Shown: in pieces, positions 1 through 9,081 of the stretch
Position numbering within the stretch: the first letter of the stretch is position 1
Layout: each line of letters starts with the position of its first letter
Source of the DNA: Actinomycetota bacterium
Lineage (GTDB): Bacteria; Actinomycetota; Thermoleophilia; Gaiellales; Gaiellaceae
Direction: 5' to 3'
Assembly (NCBI GenBank): GCA_003170995.1
Contig: PMXT01000171.1
Location: 1-19,457 of the forward strand
DNA length: 19,457 bases
Program-made: the position numbers and the translations under genes
Notes under the pieces: generated by a model
The model's input: only the letters and a program-made list of their open reading frames with translations
What the model was told of the DNA's origin: nothing
The model's database searches: none

Positions 1-2517
<2,517 letters not shown>

Positions 2518-2568
2518 GCGAGTGTTCGGGCACGAAAAACGGGGTCAGGCCAAGGTGGGCGAACGCTG

Positions 2569-3417
2569 GTGAAGATCGCAATCGCACTCGCGATCACGGT
2601 GGTCTCGGCCTGTTGTCTCGACCTTGGGGATCTAACTCAGTACAGCGTTGCCTCGAAGCTGCCGGCGCTCTCGCTTCGCCGGCCGATTGCCTCGCTGAGA
2701 TCGCTGCTCGGCAACTATCGCTGGCTCGCGGGCATCTGTCTCGAGGCGGTCGGCTGGCTCCTTTACGTCGGTGCGCTGGCCCTGGCGCCGCTGTCGCTCG
2801 TGCAGGCGACCGCCGCCGGTGGTATCGGCATCCTCGCGATCATGGTCTCCCGCTTCACGCATATCCCACTGACGACAAAGGAACGGATCGGTGTGGTGGT
2901 ATCGGTCATGGGCCTGGCGCTGCTCGGCGTCAGCCTGCTCGGCGAACACGGCAACGGCTCTACCGCCGGTTACCTCTGGGTCGGCGTCTGGCTTGTCGCT
3001 TCCGCGAGCATCGCCGTCGTCTGCGCGGGGCTGCTCGGACACGTAATTGGGGGCGGGCCGGCCTGGGGTATTGCCGCGGGCATTCTCTTTGCGGCTGGGG
3101 ATGTCTCGACGAAGATGGCCGTCGCAGGTGGGCCCGAGAACATCTTCGTCTTCTCGGTCTGCCTGATCGTTTTCTACGTCGTCGGGACGCTCGTCTTGCA
3201 GGCCGGCTTTCAGAGAGGGGGTGCGCTCACGACGGTGGGCCTCGCGACACTGATCACTAACGCGCTGCCGATCGCAGCCGGGATGACCGTCTTCCAGGAG
3301 CCGCTCCCGGTGGGCTGGATCGGCGCGGCGCGCATCGCCGCCTTCGCCGCGGTCGTTGTCGGAGCTGTCCTCCTCGCCGCGCGCACGAAGGCGACGAAGC
3401 CACGCTCAGCGGGTTAA
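2569..3417 (+). CDS. DMT-superfamily (EamA/NIPA-like) membrane permease
   Basis: A 282-residue integral membrane protein made of about nine hydrophobic helices separated by short loops: roughly residues 3-20, 47-65, 68-88, 103-122, 133-155, 163-185, 190-212, 220-242 and 247-270. The pseudo-repeated helix architecture, small-residue-rich helices and C-terminal helix followed by basic residues fit the drug/metabolite transporter superfamily. The overall look is closer to EamA or NIPA/DUF803-type proteins than to SMR proteins. The substrate cannot be read from the sequence. The start is GTG, preceded by a purine-rich AAGGTGG about 10 nt upstream; no better start lies nearby. It sits 51 bp after uvrA on the same strand and may be read through from it. 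Confidence 0.75.
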   Translation: MKIAIALAITVVSACCLDLGDLTQYSVASKLPALSLRRPIASLRSLLGNYRWLAGICLEAVGWLLYVGALALAPLSLVQATAAGGIGILAIMVSRFTHIPLTTKERIGVVVSVMGLALLGVSLLGEHGNGSTAGYLWVGVWLVASASIAVVCAGLLGHVIGGGPAWGIAAGILFAAGDVSTKMAVAGGPENIFVFSVCLIVFYVVGTLVLQAGFQRGGALTTVGLATLITNALPIAAGMTVFQEPLPVGWIGAARIAAFAAVVVGAVLLAARTKATKPRSAG

Positions 3418-3543
3418 GAAGCGCGAGATCTCGCCTCGAGCCCCGCGCGAACGGACTATCTTCACCGATCGCTGCCAGATTGCCGCAGCCCGCGACCGCC
3501 TAAGGAGTGCCAAAGCTGTGGCTCTCTAGCCTTCGCGAGCGTG
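3418..3543. other. Intergenic gap after the permease
   Basis: Non-coding gap between the permease and the relic panB tail. The only structure seen is a 12-bp perfect palindrome, GCGAGATCTCGC at 3423-3434, immediately after the permease stop. It has no T-run, so a terminator role is not supported. Confidence 0.4.
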
Positions 3544-3694
3544 CTACTCCGTGATCGCAGTGCGACTCTCGAGCGCCGCCTCGAACTCCGCCAGCTCCTC
3601 TTCGTCCGTCGAGTAGGAGTGCTCGTCGTCGGGGAAGGTGCCGCTTCTGACTTCCTCGACGTCGGAGGTGAGCGCGTCTCCGATCTCGCCCGAT
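3544..3694 (-). pseudogene. Detached duplicate of the panB 3' end
   Basis: Read on the minus strand, this stretch encodes LSGEIGDALTS, VRSGTFPDDEHSYS and ELAEFEAALES, nearly the same as the last 50 residues of the complete PanB encoded at 4395-5276, and ends in its own TAG. No start codon or upstream PanB sequence accompanies it: the same frame further upstream is only the out-of-frame reverse of vapC. By hand alignment 3566-3694 matches 4417-4545 with about 12 mismatches in about 130 bp. Similarity stops abruptly near 3695, within a few bases of the vapC stop codon. It is best read as a relic tail displaced from panB by the intervening vapBC. It is unlikely to be translated. Confidence 0.85.
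3566..3694 (-). repeat. Direct repeat, distal copy (panB tail)
   Basis: Distal member of a direct repeat pair; its partner is at 4417-4545, an offset of 851 bp. The two copies lie in the same orientation on either side of vapBC. The longest unbroken identity is a 32-base stretch beginning at the CTCTCGAGCGCCGCC motif. Identity is about 90% by hand count. Confidence 0.9.
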
Positions 3695-3697
3695 AGG

Positions 3698-4123
3698 TCA
3701 GTGGCGATCGTCTGCTGGAACCAGCGTGAACGGCTTCCCGCGCGGCGAGCGCAAGGCCCGGAAATGCCGCTCGTCGAGCGTAAGGATTCGTTCCGTCCTG
3801 TAACGCCCAGCCAGCACCACCAGCGAAGCGTCGGCGATACCGATTCCAAGGTCGTAGTACTGAGTGATGACAACCGCCGCGGCTCGGACGTCGTCGCCGT
3901 CGAACGCGGCGATCTCGTATGCACCGGCGGCGACCTCACCGAGGAAGGCAAGCTCGGCTTCGACGGTTCCTCTGGTGGTAATCAGGTAGTCGAGCTCGGT
4001 CAGTACGAAGGGCGAGAGAACGAGCGGCGCGGCCTCACTGGCGAGTACGTTACGTGCAGCTTCGTGGTGTGGCTGGTCGGGATTGAGCGCGGCAAAGAGG
4101 CCGCTGGTGTCGAGTAGGATCAC
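3698..4123 (-). CDS. vapC: VapC-type PIN-domain ribonuclease toxin
   Basis: A 141-residue PIN-domain protein, predicted Mg-dependent endoribonuclease and toxin of a type II toxin-antitoxin pair. The four acidic positions of the family are visible: Asp5 in ILLDTSG, Glu43 in LTELD, Asp98 in GIADAS and Asp117 in LTLDERHF. Length is normal for VapC. The start is GTG at 4123, chosen because it places the canonical ILLDTSG at the N-terminus and gives a 4-nt GTGA overlap with the antitoxin stop, the usual translational coupling. It is the downstream gene of the pair and ends 3 nt from the edge of the duplicated panB tail. VapC enzymes typically cut tRNA or rRNA; the target here cannot be inferred. 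Confidence 0.92.
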   Translation of the reverse strand: MILLDTSGLFAALNPDQPHHEAARNVLASEAAPLVLSPFVLTELDYLITTRGTVEAELAFLGEVAAGAYEIAAFDGDDVRAAAVVITQYYDLGIGIADASLVVLAGRYRTERILTLDERHFRALRSPRGKPFTLVPADDRH

Positions 4124-4341
4124 CGCTCGCCGAAGCCCTGCAGCGCTTGATCGAAGTCCACGATTGCCGCGACCGCGCCGTTTGCGAAGAGCGGCGCCTT
4201 TGGACGAGGATGCTCGCGCTCACTGGTGAAGCGATCGATCGCCTCTCGGATGACCTCGGCTTCGGAGCTTTGCTTCTCCTCGGCGACTCGCTCGAGTCGC
4301 GCCTTGAGTACGTCAGGCAGGTAGACGGTGGTCTTCTTCAT
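4120..4341 (-). CDS. vapB: VapB-type ribbon-helix-helix antitoxin
   Basis: A 73-residue protein with an N-terminal ribbon-helix-helix DNA-binding region (MKKTTVYLPDVLKARLERVA, then a second helix around EAEVIREAIDRF) and a charged C-terminal tail that would wrap the PIN toxin. Upstream in-frame ATGs at 4350, 4353 and 4383 would add up to 14 residues. The MKKTTVYLP start is preferred because RHH antitoxins normally begin at the beta-strand and because the upstream codons fall in the palindromic operator-like region. Its stop overlaps the vapC GTG. It represses its own promoter in the usual vapBC scheme (inferred). It starts 54 nt beyond the panB stop, so read-through from panCB is also possible. 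Confidence 0.88.
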   Translation of the reverse strand: MKKTTVYLPDVLKARLERVAEEKQSSEAEVIREAIDRFTSEREHPRPKAPLFANGAVAAIVDFDQALQGFGER

Positions 4342-4367
4342 GCCATACATCATGCCATACGTATGGC
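4342..4367 (-). promoter_or_regulatory. Palindromic operator-like site in front of vapBC
   Basis: A perfect 14-bp palindrome GCCATACGTATGGC at 4354-4367, plus a third copy of the half-site GCCATAC at 4342-4348, 12 bp from the first. It lies just upstream of the vapB start and fits autoregulation by an RHH antitoxin, which binds such dyads as paired dimers. The binding role is inference; the symmetry is directly visible. Confidence 0.65.
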
Positions 4368-4394
4368 GGACACACAAACGCACGCATGAACCGG

Positions 4395-5276
4395 TTAATC
4401 GCGAACTCGCGTACTGCTCTCGAGCGCCGCCTCGAACTCCGCCAGCTCGTCTTCGTCCATCGAGTAGGAGTGCTCGTCGTCGGGGAAGGTGCCACTGCGT
4501 ACCTCTTCGGCGTAGGAGGTGAGCGCGTCTCTGATCTCGCCCGAGAGGTTCGCGTAGCGCTTGACGAAGCGCGGCAAGTGCCCCTCGGTCAGCCCGAGCA
4601 GGTCGTGGTAGACGAGCACCTGGCCGTCGCAGTCGGGCCCTGCGCCGATGCCGAAGGTCGGAATCTCGAGCGTCTCGGTGATGCGGGCGGCGACAGCGGC
4701 CGGCACCGCTTCGAGTACGAGCGAGAAGCAGCCGGCCCGTTCCAGCTCGAGTGACTCGTTGACCAACTCGAGCGCGCGCGCCGCCGTCTTGCCCTGCGTC
4801 TTGAAGCCGCCGAGCATGGTCGCCGACTGCGGCGTCAGGCCGATGTGCCCCATCACCGGAATACCGGCGGCGACGATCGCGTGGGCGCGTGAGACCGAGG
4901 TGCCGGCGCCCTCGAGCTTGACTACGTCGGCGCCGCCCTCCTTGACGAAGCGAACTGCGTTCGAGACGGCCTCCTCGTCGGACACCTCGTAAGAGCCGAA
5001 GGGCATGTCGCCGACGACGATCGGGCGGCTCGCGACGCGGGCGACCGTGCGGGTGAGGAAGAGCATCTCCTCGACGGTCACCGGCACGGTGGTCGACTCG
5101 TGCCCGAGCACCACCATCGCGGCCGTGTCACCGACCAGCAGGATGTCGATGCCGGCGTCCTCGGCGAAGCGGGCACCGGGGGAGTCGTAGGCGGTGACCA
5201 TGACGATCTTCTCGCCGCGGCGCTTCTTGGCGACCAGCTCGGGCAGCCCGAGCTTCCCCGGAGGCGGAGTGCTCAT
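4395..5276 (-). CDS. panB: 3-methyl-2-oxobutanoate hydroxymethyltransferase
   Basis: First enzyme of pantothenate synthesis; it transfers a one-carbon unit from methylene-tetrahydrofolate to 2-oxoisovalerate to make ketopantoate. It has 293 residues, slightly longer than the usual 260-280 because of an acidic tail after FPDDEHSY. Visible: metal-binding Asp50 in LLVGDTAAM (the usual motif is VGDSLGM) and Asp90 in GDMPFGSY, KLEGAG at 120-125, GHIGLTPQS, the catalytic Glu in LVLEAVPAAV and GIGAGPDCDGQ. The start ATG overlaps the panC stop (ATGA at 5273-5276), so panC-panB form one operon with panB second. The last 50 residues are duplicated 851 bp downstream, beyond vapBC. The tail now attached may be the incoming copy. 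Confidence 0.96.
   Translation of the reverse strand: MSTPPPGKLGLPELVAKKRRGEKIVMVTAYDSPGARFAEDAGIDILLVGDTAAMVVLGHESTTVPVTVEEMLFLTRTVARVASRPIVVGDMPFGSYEVSDEEAVSNAVRFVKEGGADVVKLEGAGTSVSRAHAIVAAGIPVMGHIGLTPQSATMLGGFKTQGKTAARALELVNESLELERAGCFSLVLEAVPAAVAARITETLEIPTFGIGAGPDCDGQVLVYHDLLGLTEGHLPRFVKRYANLSGEIRDALTSYAEEVRSGTFPDDEHSYSMDEDELAEFEAALESSTRVRD
4417..4545 (-). repeat. Direct repeat, proximal copy (intact panB tail)
   Basis: Proximal member of the pair, coding for about residues 244-286 of PanB. Together with the distal copy at 3566-3694 it brackets vapBC. Recombination between the two would remove vapBC and leave a complete panB reading frame. Confidence 0.9.
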
Positions 5277-6079
5277 TTGCTCGTTCCTTTCAGGAGAATG
5301 TTGTCGATCAGGCGCGTCTTCCCGACCTGAACCGCGGCCAGCAGGCGCGGCCCGGCGTAGTCGGCCGAGGCGACGTACTGGGTCTTGAGGCCCGGCTCCT
5401 CGTCGAGCGCGGCGCGCGCCACGACTACCGGGTCGTCACCGTCCCGCGCGGCTTCGGCTCCGAGCGCGAGTGCTCGCGGTAGCGCCAGCGCGATTCTGCG
5501 CTCGGTGGGAGAGAGGTAGGCGTTGCGTGAGGAGAGCGCCAGGCCATCGTCGTCGCGCACGGTCTCGACGACACGGATCTCCAGCTCCAGATCGAGATCG
5601 CGCACCAGTCGCTCGATCACGGCCAGCTGCTGGGCGTCCTTGGCGCCGAAGTAGGCCGTGTTCGGGCGCACGATGTTGAAGAGCTTGAGACAGATGGTGG
5701 CGACGCCGCGGAAGTGCGTGGGTCTGATCACTCCCTCCAACTCGAGCGCGAGCCGCTCCGGCTCGACCCAGGTCTCGAAGCCCCGCGGGTACATCTCCTC
5801 GGGAGAGGGCGCGAAAAGGAAGTCGACGCCTTTCGCGCGTGCCAGCTCGAGGTCGCGCGCCTCGTTGCGCGGGTAGCGCTCGAGATCCTCGCCCTGCCCG
5901 AACTGACTGGGGTTGACAAACAGGCTGCAAACGACGGTGTCGCAGTCCTCGCGCGCGGCGCGAAGTAGGGCCAGATGCCCGTCGTGGAAGGCGCCCATAG
6001 TCGGCACCAGCCCGATATGGCCGCCGCGACGCGGCTCGAGCGCACTGCGCAGCTCGTCCTTGGCACGAACGACCTTCAT
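5273..6079 (-). CDS. panC: Pantoate--beta-alanine ligase (pantothenate synthetase)
   Basis: Last step of pantothenate synthesis: ATP-dependent joining of pantoate and beta-alanine through a pantoyl-adenylate. It has 268 residues, a normal length. Visible: LVPTMGAFHDGH with the HxGH nucleotidyl-transfer signature at 32-35, NPSQFGQGEDLERYPR at 56-71, RGVATICLKLFNIVRP at 124-139, YFGAKDAQQ at 143-151 and DGLALSSRNAYLS at 178-190. The start MKVVRAKDEL is chosen because it matches the family's usual N-terminus. The frame stays open upstream to 6739 and includes an ATG near 6149, but the added residues look unlike PanC and further upstream the frame is antisense to the FmdB gene. It overlaps panB by 4 nt, ending in TGA. 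Confidence 0.96.
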   Translation of the reverse strand: MKVVRAKDELRSALEPRRGGHIGLVPTMGAFHDGHLALLRAAREDCDTVVCSLFVNPSQFGQGEDLERYPRNEARDLELARAKGVDFLFAPSPEEMYPRGFETWVEPERLALELEGVIRPTHFRGVATICLKLFNIVRPNTAYFGAKDAQQLAVIERLVRDLDLELEIRVVETVRDDDGLALSSRNAYLSPTERRIALALPRALALGAEAARDGDDPVVVARAALDEEPGLKTQYVASADYAGPRLLAAVQVGKTRLIDNILLKGTSK

Positions 6080-6436
6080 GCCGGCCGACTTCTGTTTGTC
6101 TGACTCATACCCTTGCTCCAGTTCCGATGCGGATACCGGGCGTTTATTCATCCTCAGTCTAGTTGGCCCGCGCGAGGTGACGGGAGATCGCGGTGCCTCA
6201 TTGAGCGCGGCCGGTTTCCAGGCACGTTCCATAATCGGCGCGAACTCGGTACGAAGTCGTGTTCTCCTCGCCTTGGCAGGACGATACTGTGGAACCACCC
6301 CGCGGGCGGGTGGCTCGGTGGCGGGCGAATAGAGAAGTGCCCTTGTGGCATCGGCCGTCTGGTCAGCGCCCGTTCGCGGCAAACCATGATCCGTGCCGCT
6401 GGCCCGAGATCTGGAGCTCCAACTACACTGCGAGAG
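6080..6436. other. Divergent intergenic region between panC and the FmdB-type gene
   Basis: A 357-bp stretch holding the outward promoters for panCB (minus) and the FmdB gene (plus). Short open frames here show no family resemblance. A GC-rich inverted repeat, CCACCC...GGGTGG, lies near 6294-6313. On the plus strand TACACT at 6424-6429 resembles a -10 box only 7 nt before the ATG at 6437, which would imply a leaderless or nearly leaderless transcript; no convincing -35 was seen. The promoter reading is weak. Confidence 0.35.
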
Positions 6437-6640
6437 ATGCCGATCTACGAATACGTCTGCATGAAATGTGAGCAGCATTTCGAGGAGCTCGTGCACGGGG
6501 ACGAGACGCCCGCTTGCCCCTCCTGCGCGGCGACGAACGTGACCCGCAAGTACTCGAACTTCGCCACCAAGGGAGGTCCGAGTAAATCCTGCGGGAGTTG
6601 CTCGAGCGGCAACTGCGGTGGCTGCGGTGGCGGCTGCTAG
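6437..6640 (+). CDS. FmdB-family zinc-ribbon small protein
   Basis: A 67-residue protein beginning MPIYEYVCMKC, the hallmark start of FmdB/CxxC zinc-ribbon regulators, with a second CPSC knuckle about 20 residues later (Cys8 and Cys11, then CPSC near 27-30). It ends in a Gly/Cys-rich tail with GNCGGCGGGC. Length is typical. The function of the family is poorly known; a regulatory or chaperone-like metal-binding role is usually assumed. ATG 6437 is preferred over upstream starts because MPIYEY is the conserved N-terminus. The last 23 bases overlap the next gene, so translation of the two is probably coupled. Confidence 0.93.
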   Translation: MPIYEYVCMKCEQHFEELVHGDETPACPSCAATNVTRKYSNFATKGGPSKSCGSCSSGNCGGCGGGC

Positions 6641-7298
6641 CCGCAGCGACGAGCTCGAGGCGCTGCACGCCAGCGTCTCCAATTGCACTGCCTGTCGTCT
6701 GGCCGAGACACGTAACCAGGTTGTCTTCGGCTCCGGCAATCCCGCCGCCGAGCTGATGTTCGTGGGCGAGGCGCCCGGCTTTCACGAGGACCAGCAGGGC
6801 CTTCCTTTCGTCGGCGCCGCCGGCAAGCTGCTCGAGCGGCTGCTTGCGGGTATCGGGCTCGCGCGCGACGACGTCTTCATCGGCAACGTGCTGAAGTGCC
6901 GTCCGCCCGGTAATCGCGACCCCCTCGCCGACGAGATCGAAGCCTGTCAGAACCACCTCTTTCGCCAGATCGAGCTGATCCAGCCGCGCGTGGTCGCGAC
7001 GCTGGGCAACTTCGCGACCAAGCTCCTCTCCGGCAACCCGACCGGGATCACGCGCGTACACGGACGCGAGCAGAACGTACGTCTGGGGCGGAGCGAGGTA
7101 CTGCTCTACCCGATCTACCATCCAGCCGCCGCGCTCTACACGCAGGCGATGCTGGGCGTGCTCGAGGAGGATTTCCGGCGCTTGCCGGAGTTGCTCGGGC
7201 GAGAGGCGGCGCCTGTCGAGCCGGGTGAGGGAGCCACGGCTGAGATTGCCGCCGAGCCGATCGCGAGTGAGGCCGTGACTCAGCTCGGTCTCTTCTAG
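6618..7298 (+). CDS. Family 4 uracil-DNA glycosylase (4Fe-4S)
   Basis: Removes uracil from DNA arising by cytosine deamination, starting base excision repair. The 226-residue product has the family 4 iron-sulfur ligands Cys23, Cys26, Cys94 and Cys110, whose spacing (CxxC, 68, 16) fits the thermophilic prototype. Motif 1 is GEAPGFHED at 50-58, followed by GLPFVGAAGKLL and the NVLKCRPPGNRDP segment. The C-terminal active-site motif is YHPAAAL near 170. After it comes an acidic, Ala/Glu-rich tail of about 40 residues of unknown role. The start is GTG 6618 or GTG 6627 (three codons later); both lie inside the FmdB-type gene, giving a 14-23 nt overlap. The adjacent FmdB-type gene suggests co-translation rather than shared chemistry. 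Confidence 0.93.
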   Translation: MAAVAAASRSDELEALHASVSNCTACRLAETRNQVVFGSGNPAAELMFVGEAPGFHEDQQGLPFVGAAGKLLERLLAGIGLARDDVFIGNVLKCRPPGNRDPLADEIEACQNHLFRQIELIQPRVVATLGNFATKLLSGNPTGITRVHGREQNVRLGRSEVLLYPIYHPAAALYTQAMLGVLEEDFRRLPELLGREAAPVEPGEGATAEIAAEPIASEAVTQLGLF

Positions 7299-7328
7299 TC
7301 GTACGTCAGGGCCACAGATCGATCCCGA

Positions 7329-7366
7329 GCGGTAAAGGCTCTTACCGCATCATGATGTAATGATGC
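7329..7366 (+). promoter_or_regulatory. Two abutting dyads in front of the second toxin-antitoxin pair
   Basis: Two inverted repeats of identical geometry lie side by side: GCGGTAA-n6-TTACCGC at 7329-7348 and GCATCAT-n6-ATGATGC at 7347-7366, sharing 2 bp. The second ends 12 nt before the antitoxin ATG. Arms are perfect 7-mers in both. Their place and form suggest operators for the RHH antitoxin. The first could instead be a weak terminator for the glycosylase gene, but no T-run follows. The regulatory role is inference. Confidence 0.6.
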
Positions 7367-7378
7367 TAAGATGCCGAT

Positions 7379-7597
7379 ATGGCGAAAACGCGCACAACGG
7401 TGACTCTAGACGAAGGGGTTCTTCGTGCGGTTCGTATTCGAGCCGCTCGAACTGGCAGGCGCGATAGCGAGATCATCGAGGAAGCACTCCGTCAGCAACT
7501 CGGGCTCGTTTTCCTGGAGCGAGTCTGGTCGCGAGCAGGACTCGCCGAGGACGAAGCGCTGACCCTTGCTGTCGAGGCGCAGCACGAGGCACGTTGA
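7379..7597 (+). CDS. RHH-type antitoxin
   Basis: A 72-residue protein with a ribbon-helix-helix N-terminus: the strand KTRTTVTLDEGVLRAVRIRAARTG followed by a helix containing SEIIEEALRQQL, then an amphipathic C-terminal segment (AEDEALTLAVEAQ) that would contact the toxin. It differs from the VapB at 4120-4341 beyond the RHH pattern, so the two modules are independent rather than duplicates. ATG 7379 follows the paired dyads; no strong Shine-Dalgarno sequence was seen. The toxin gene starts 6 nt after its stop. It is predicted to neutralise the toxin and to repress the module. Confidence 0.85.
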   Translation: MAKTRTTVTLDEGVLRAVRIRAARTGRRDSEIIEEALRQQLGLVFLERVWSRAGLAEDEALTLAVEAQHEAR

Positions 7598-7603
7598 CAG
7601 CTG

Positions 7604-8023
7604 GTGCGGGCGCTACTCGACGCCAATGTTCTGGTTTCGGCGTTGCTGTCGAATCGAGGCGCGCCGGCGCGGTTGGTCGAGCGCTGGCTCGCCGGCGAGT
7701 ACGAGCTCGTCGTCTGCGAGCGACTACTTAGTGAAACCGCCTCGACGCTCGCTTCGCCGAAGGTAAGCTCGCGACTCGAGACGGAAGACGCCGCCCCTTT
7801 CATCCGGCTGTTGCGTGAGCTCGGCGACGTCGTTCCCGATCCCATTGAGCCGCCACCTCTACGATCGCCTGATCCAGGCGATGATTACCTGCTAGCGCTC
7901 GCCGCACGAGAGCAGGTGATGCTCGTCTCCGGCGATGGCCATCTGCTCGGCCTCTCGGAGTTCGCACCCATCTTCGCTCCGCGAGCCTTTCTCGACACGC
8001 TCGAGGCCGAGACGAACCGCTGA
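7604..8023 (+). CDS. PIN-family toxin (COG1569/TIGR00305-like)
   Basis: A 139-residue PIN-domain protein, predicted RNase toxin. Acidic active-site candidates are Asp6 in RALLDANVLVSALLS, Glu44 in LLSETAS, Asp93/Asp94 in PGDDYLLALA and Asp111 in LVSGDGHLL. The LLDANVLVSALLS start and the DDYLLALA, SGDGHLL order match the 'putative toxin component, PIN family' group rather than classical VapC. The start is GTG, with a CTG immediately before it. It is followed after 22 bp by tsaE on the same strand without an evident terminator, so antitoxin, toxin and the tsa genes may be partly co-transcribed. Confidence 0.88.
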   Translation: MRALLDANVLVSALLSNRGAPARLVERWLAGEYELVVCERLLSETASTLASPKVSSRLETEDAAPFIRLLRELGDVVPDPIEPPPLRSPDPGDDYLLALAAREQVMLVSGDGHLLGLSEFAPIFAPRAFLDTLEAETNR

Positions 8024-8045
8024 GTATCCCCGGTAGCCTTCGTGT

Positions 8046-8501
8046 ATGGAGCTCGTAAGCAGTTCCGCCGCTGAAACCGAGCGCCTTGCGGGCGAGCTGG
8101 CCGAGACGCTCGAGCCGGGCGACGTCGTTACGGTCGCCGGCGAGCTCGGTGCCGGCAAGACAACCTTCGTCCGCGGCGCCTGCCGGGCGCTCGGCGTCGA
8201 GGGGCCGGTGACGAGCCCGACCTACACGATCGGGCATCGCTACTCGGGCCGCCTGACCGTCTCTCATCTCGATCTCTATCGCTTCCGAAGTGTCTCGCCG
8301 GCAGAGTGGGGCGACCTCGAGCCGTACTTTTCCAACGCCGTGGTCTTCGTGGAGTGGCCGGAAGCCGGCGCAGGCGCTCTTCCACAACCACGCGCCGCGG
8401 TCACGATCGAGCACGACGACGGAACTCGCAGGCGGATTACCATCGACAGTTCAGACTCAACTTTGCTCGCAGGTCTCGATCGTGCTCACACTCGCCCTTG
8501 A
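8046..8501 (+). CDS. tsaE: tRNA t6A biosynthesis ATPase TsaE
   Basis: P-loop ATPase that drives turnover of the TsaB-TsaD complex making N6-threonylcarbamoyl-adenosine at position 37 of ANN-decoding tRNAs. The product has 151 residues, a normal length. Visible: Walker A GELGAGKTT at 32-40, SPTYTI at 57-62, HLDLYR at 74-79 and VEWPEAG at 102-108. ATG 8046 is the first start giving the usual short lead before the P-loop. The last 20 bases overlap tsaB, so the two are translationally coupled. It heads the tsaE-tsaB-rimI run. Confidence 0.95.
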   Translation: MELVSSSAAETERLAGELAETLEPGDVVTVAGELGAGKTTFVRGACRALGVEGPVTSPTYTIGHRYSGRLTVSHLDLYRFRSVSPAEWGDLEPYFSNAVVFVEWPEAGAGALPQPRAAVTIEHDDGTRRRITIDSSDSTLLAGLDRAHTRP

Positions 8502-9081
8502 CACCGCCACTCCACGTTCGAGCTGCGCCCTTGTGAAGGATGGGAAGCTGCTCTGCGAGCGCGAGACGAAAGCCGTCGCCGTGCTCGCCGTGGCGGACAC
8601 GCTTCTTGCCGAGGCGGGCTTCGTCACCGGCGATCTCGACCGGATCGTGTGTGGCACCGGGCCGGGCAGCTTCACCGGGATTCGCATTGGCCTTGCGGTC
8701 GCGCGTGGTCTGGCTCTGGCTCTCGATCTTCCGCTGGCTGGCGTCTCGAGTCTCGCGGCGCTGCAGGAAGGAGCGCCCGGCGCTCTGCCCATCATCGACG
8801 GCAGCCGCAAGGAGATCTTCACGCTGGTCGGAGGCGAGCCCGCCGTGATGAGACCGGAGGATCTCCAGCTCGAGGCGGGAGCAGTCTGTGTCGGCGACGG
8901 CGCCCTTCGCTACCGCTCCTTGCTCGAGGCGGCCGGTGGCGAGGTTCCTCCCGATTCCAGCGAGCTGCATCTGGTCAGAGCTCGTTTTCACGCTCGGCTG
9001 GCCACTGACTTCGGCCCGGCCGAGCGGGTCGAGCCGCTCTACCTGCGCGTCCCCGACGCCGAGAAGGCACTCGAGCGCTGA
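8482..9081 (+). CDS. tsaB: tRNA t6A biosynthesis protein TsaB
   Basis: Non-catalytic, ASKHA-fold partner of TsaD in the t6A complex. It has 199 residues, near the lower end for the family. It begins LTLALDTAT and carries the diagnostic GTGPGSFTGIRIGLAVARGLA at 58-78, then LDLPLAGVSSLAAL. The usual H-S-E-like segment near residues 30-40 is replaced by an Ala/Val-rich KAVAVLAVADTLL. The start is taken at GTG 8482, inside tsaE, because the conserved LTLALDT N-terminus follows directly; longer frames upstream are out-of-frame tsaE. It ends TGATG, sharing one base with the rimI start. Confidence 0.95.
   Translation: MLTLALDTATPRSSCALVKDGKLLCERETKAVAVLAVADTLLAEAGFVTGDLDRIVCGTGPGSFTGIRIGLAVARGLALALDLPLAGVSSLAALQEGAPGALPIIDGSRKEIFTLVGGEPAVMRPEDLQLEAGAVCVGDGALRYRSLLEAAGGEVPPDSSELHLVRARFHARLATDFGPAERVEPLYLRVPDAEKALER

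Noticed and set aside
3544..3951. 135-codon open frame containing the relic panB tail
   Set aside because: Its upstream part is an out-of-frame shadow of vapC; only the panB-like tail is meaningful, and it has no start of its own.
6080..6739. N-terminal extension of the panC frame by 220 codons
   Set aside because: The added residues do not resemble PanC and most are antisense to the FmdB-type and glycosylase genes. The canonical PanC start lies at 6079.
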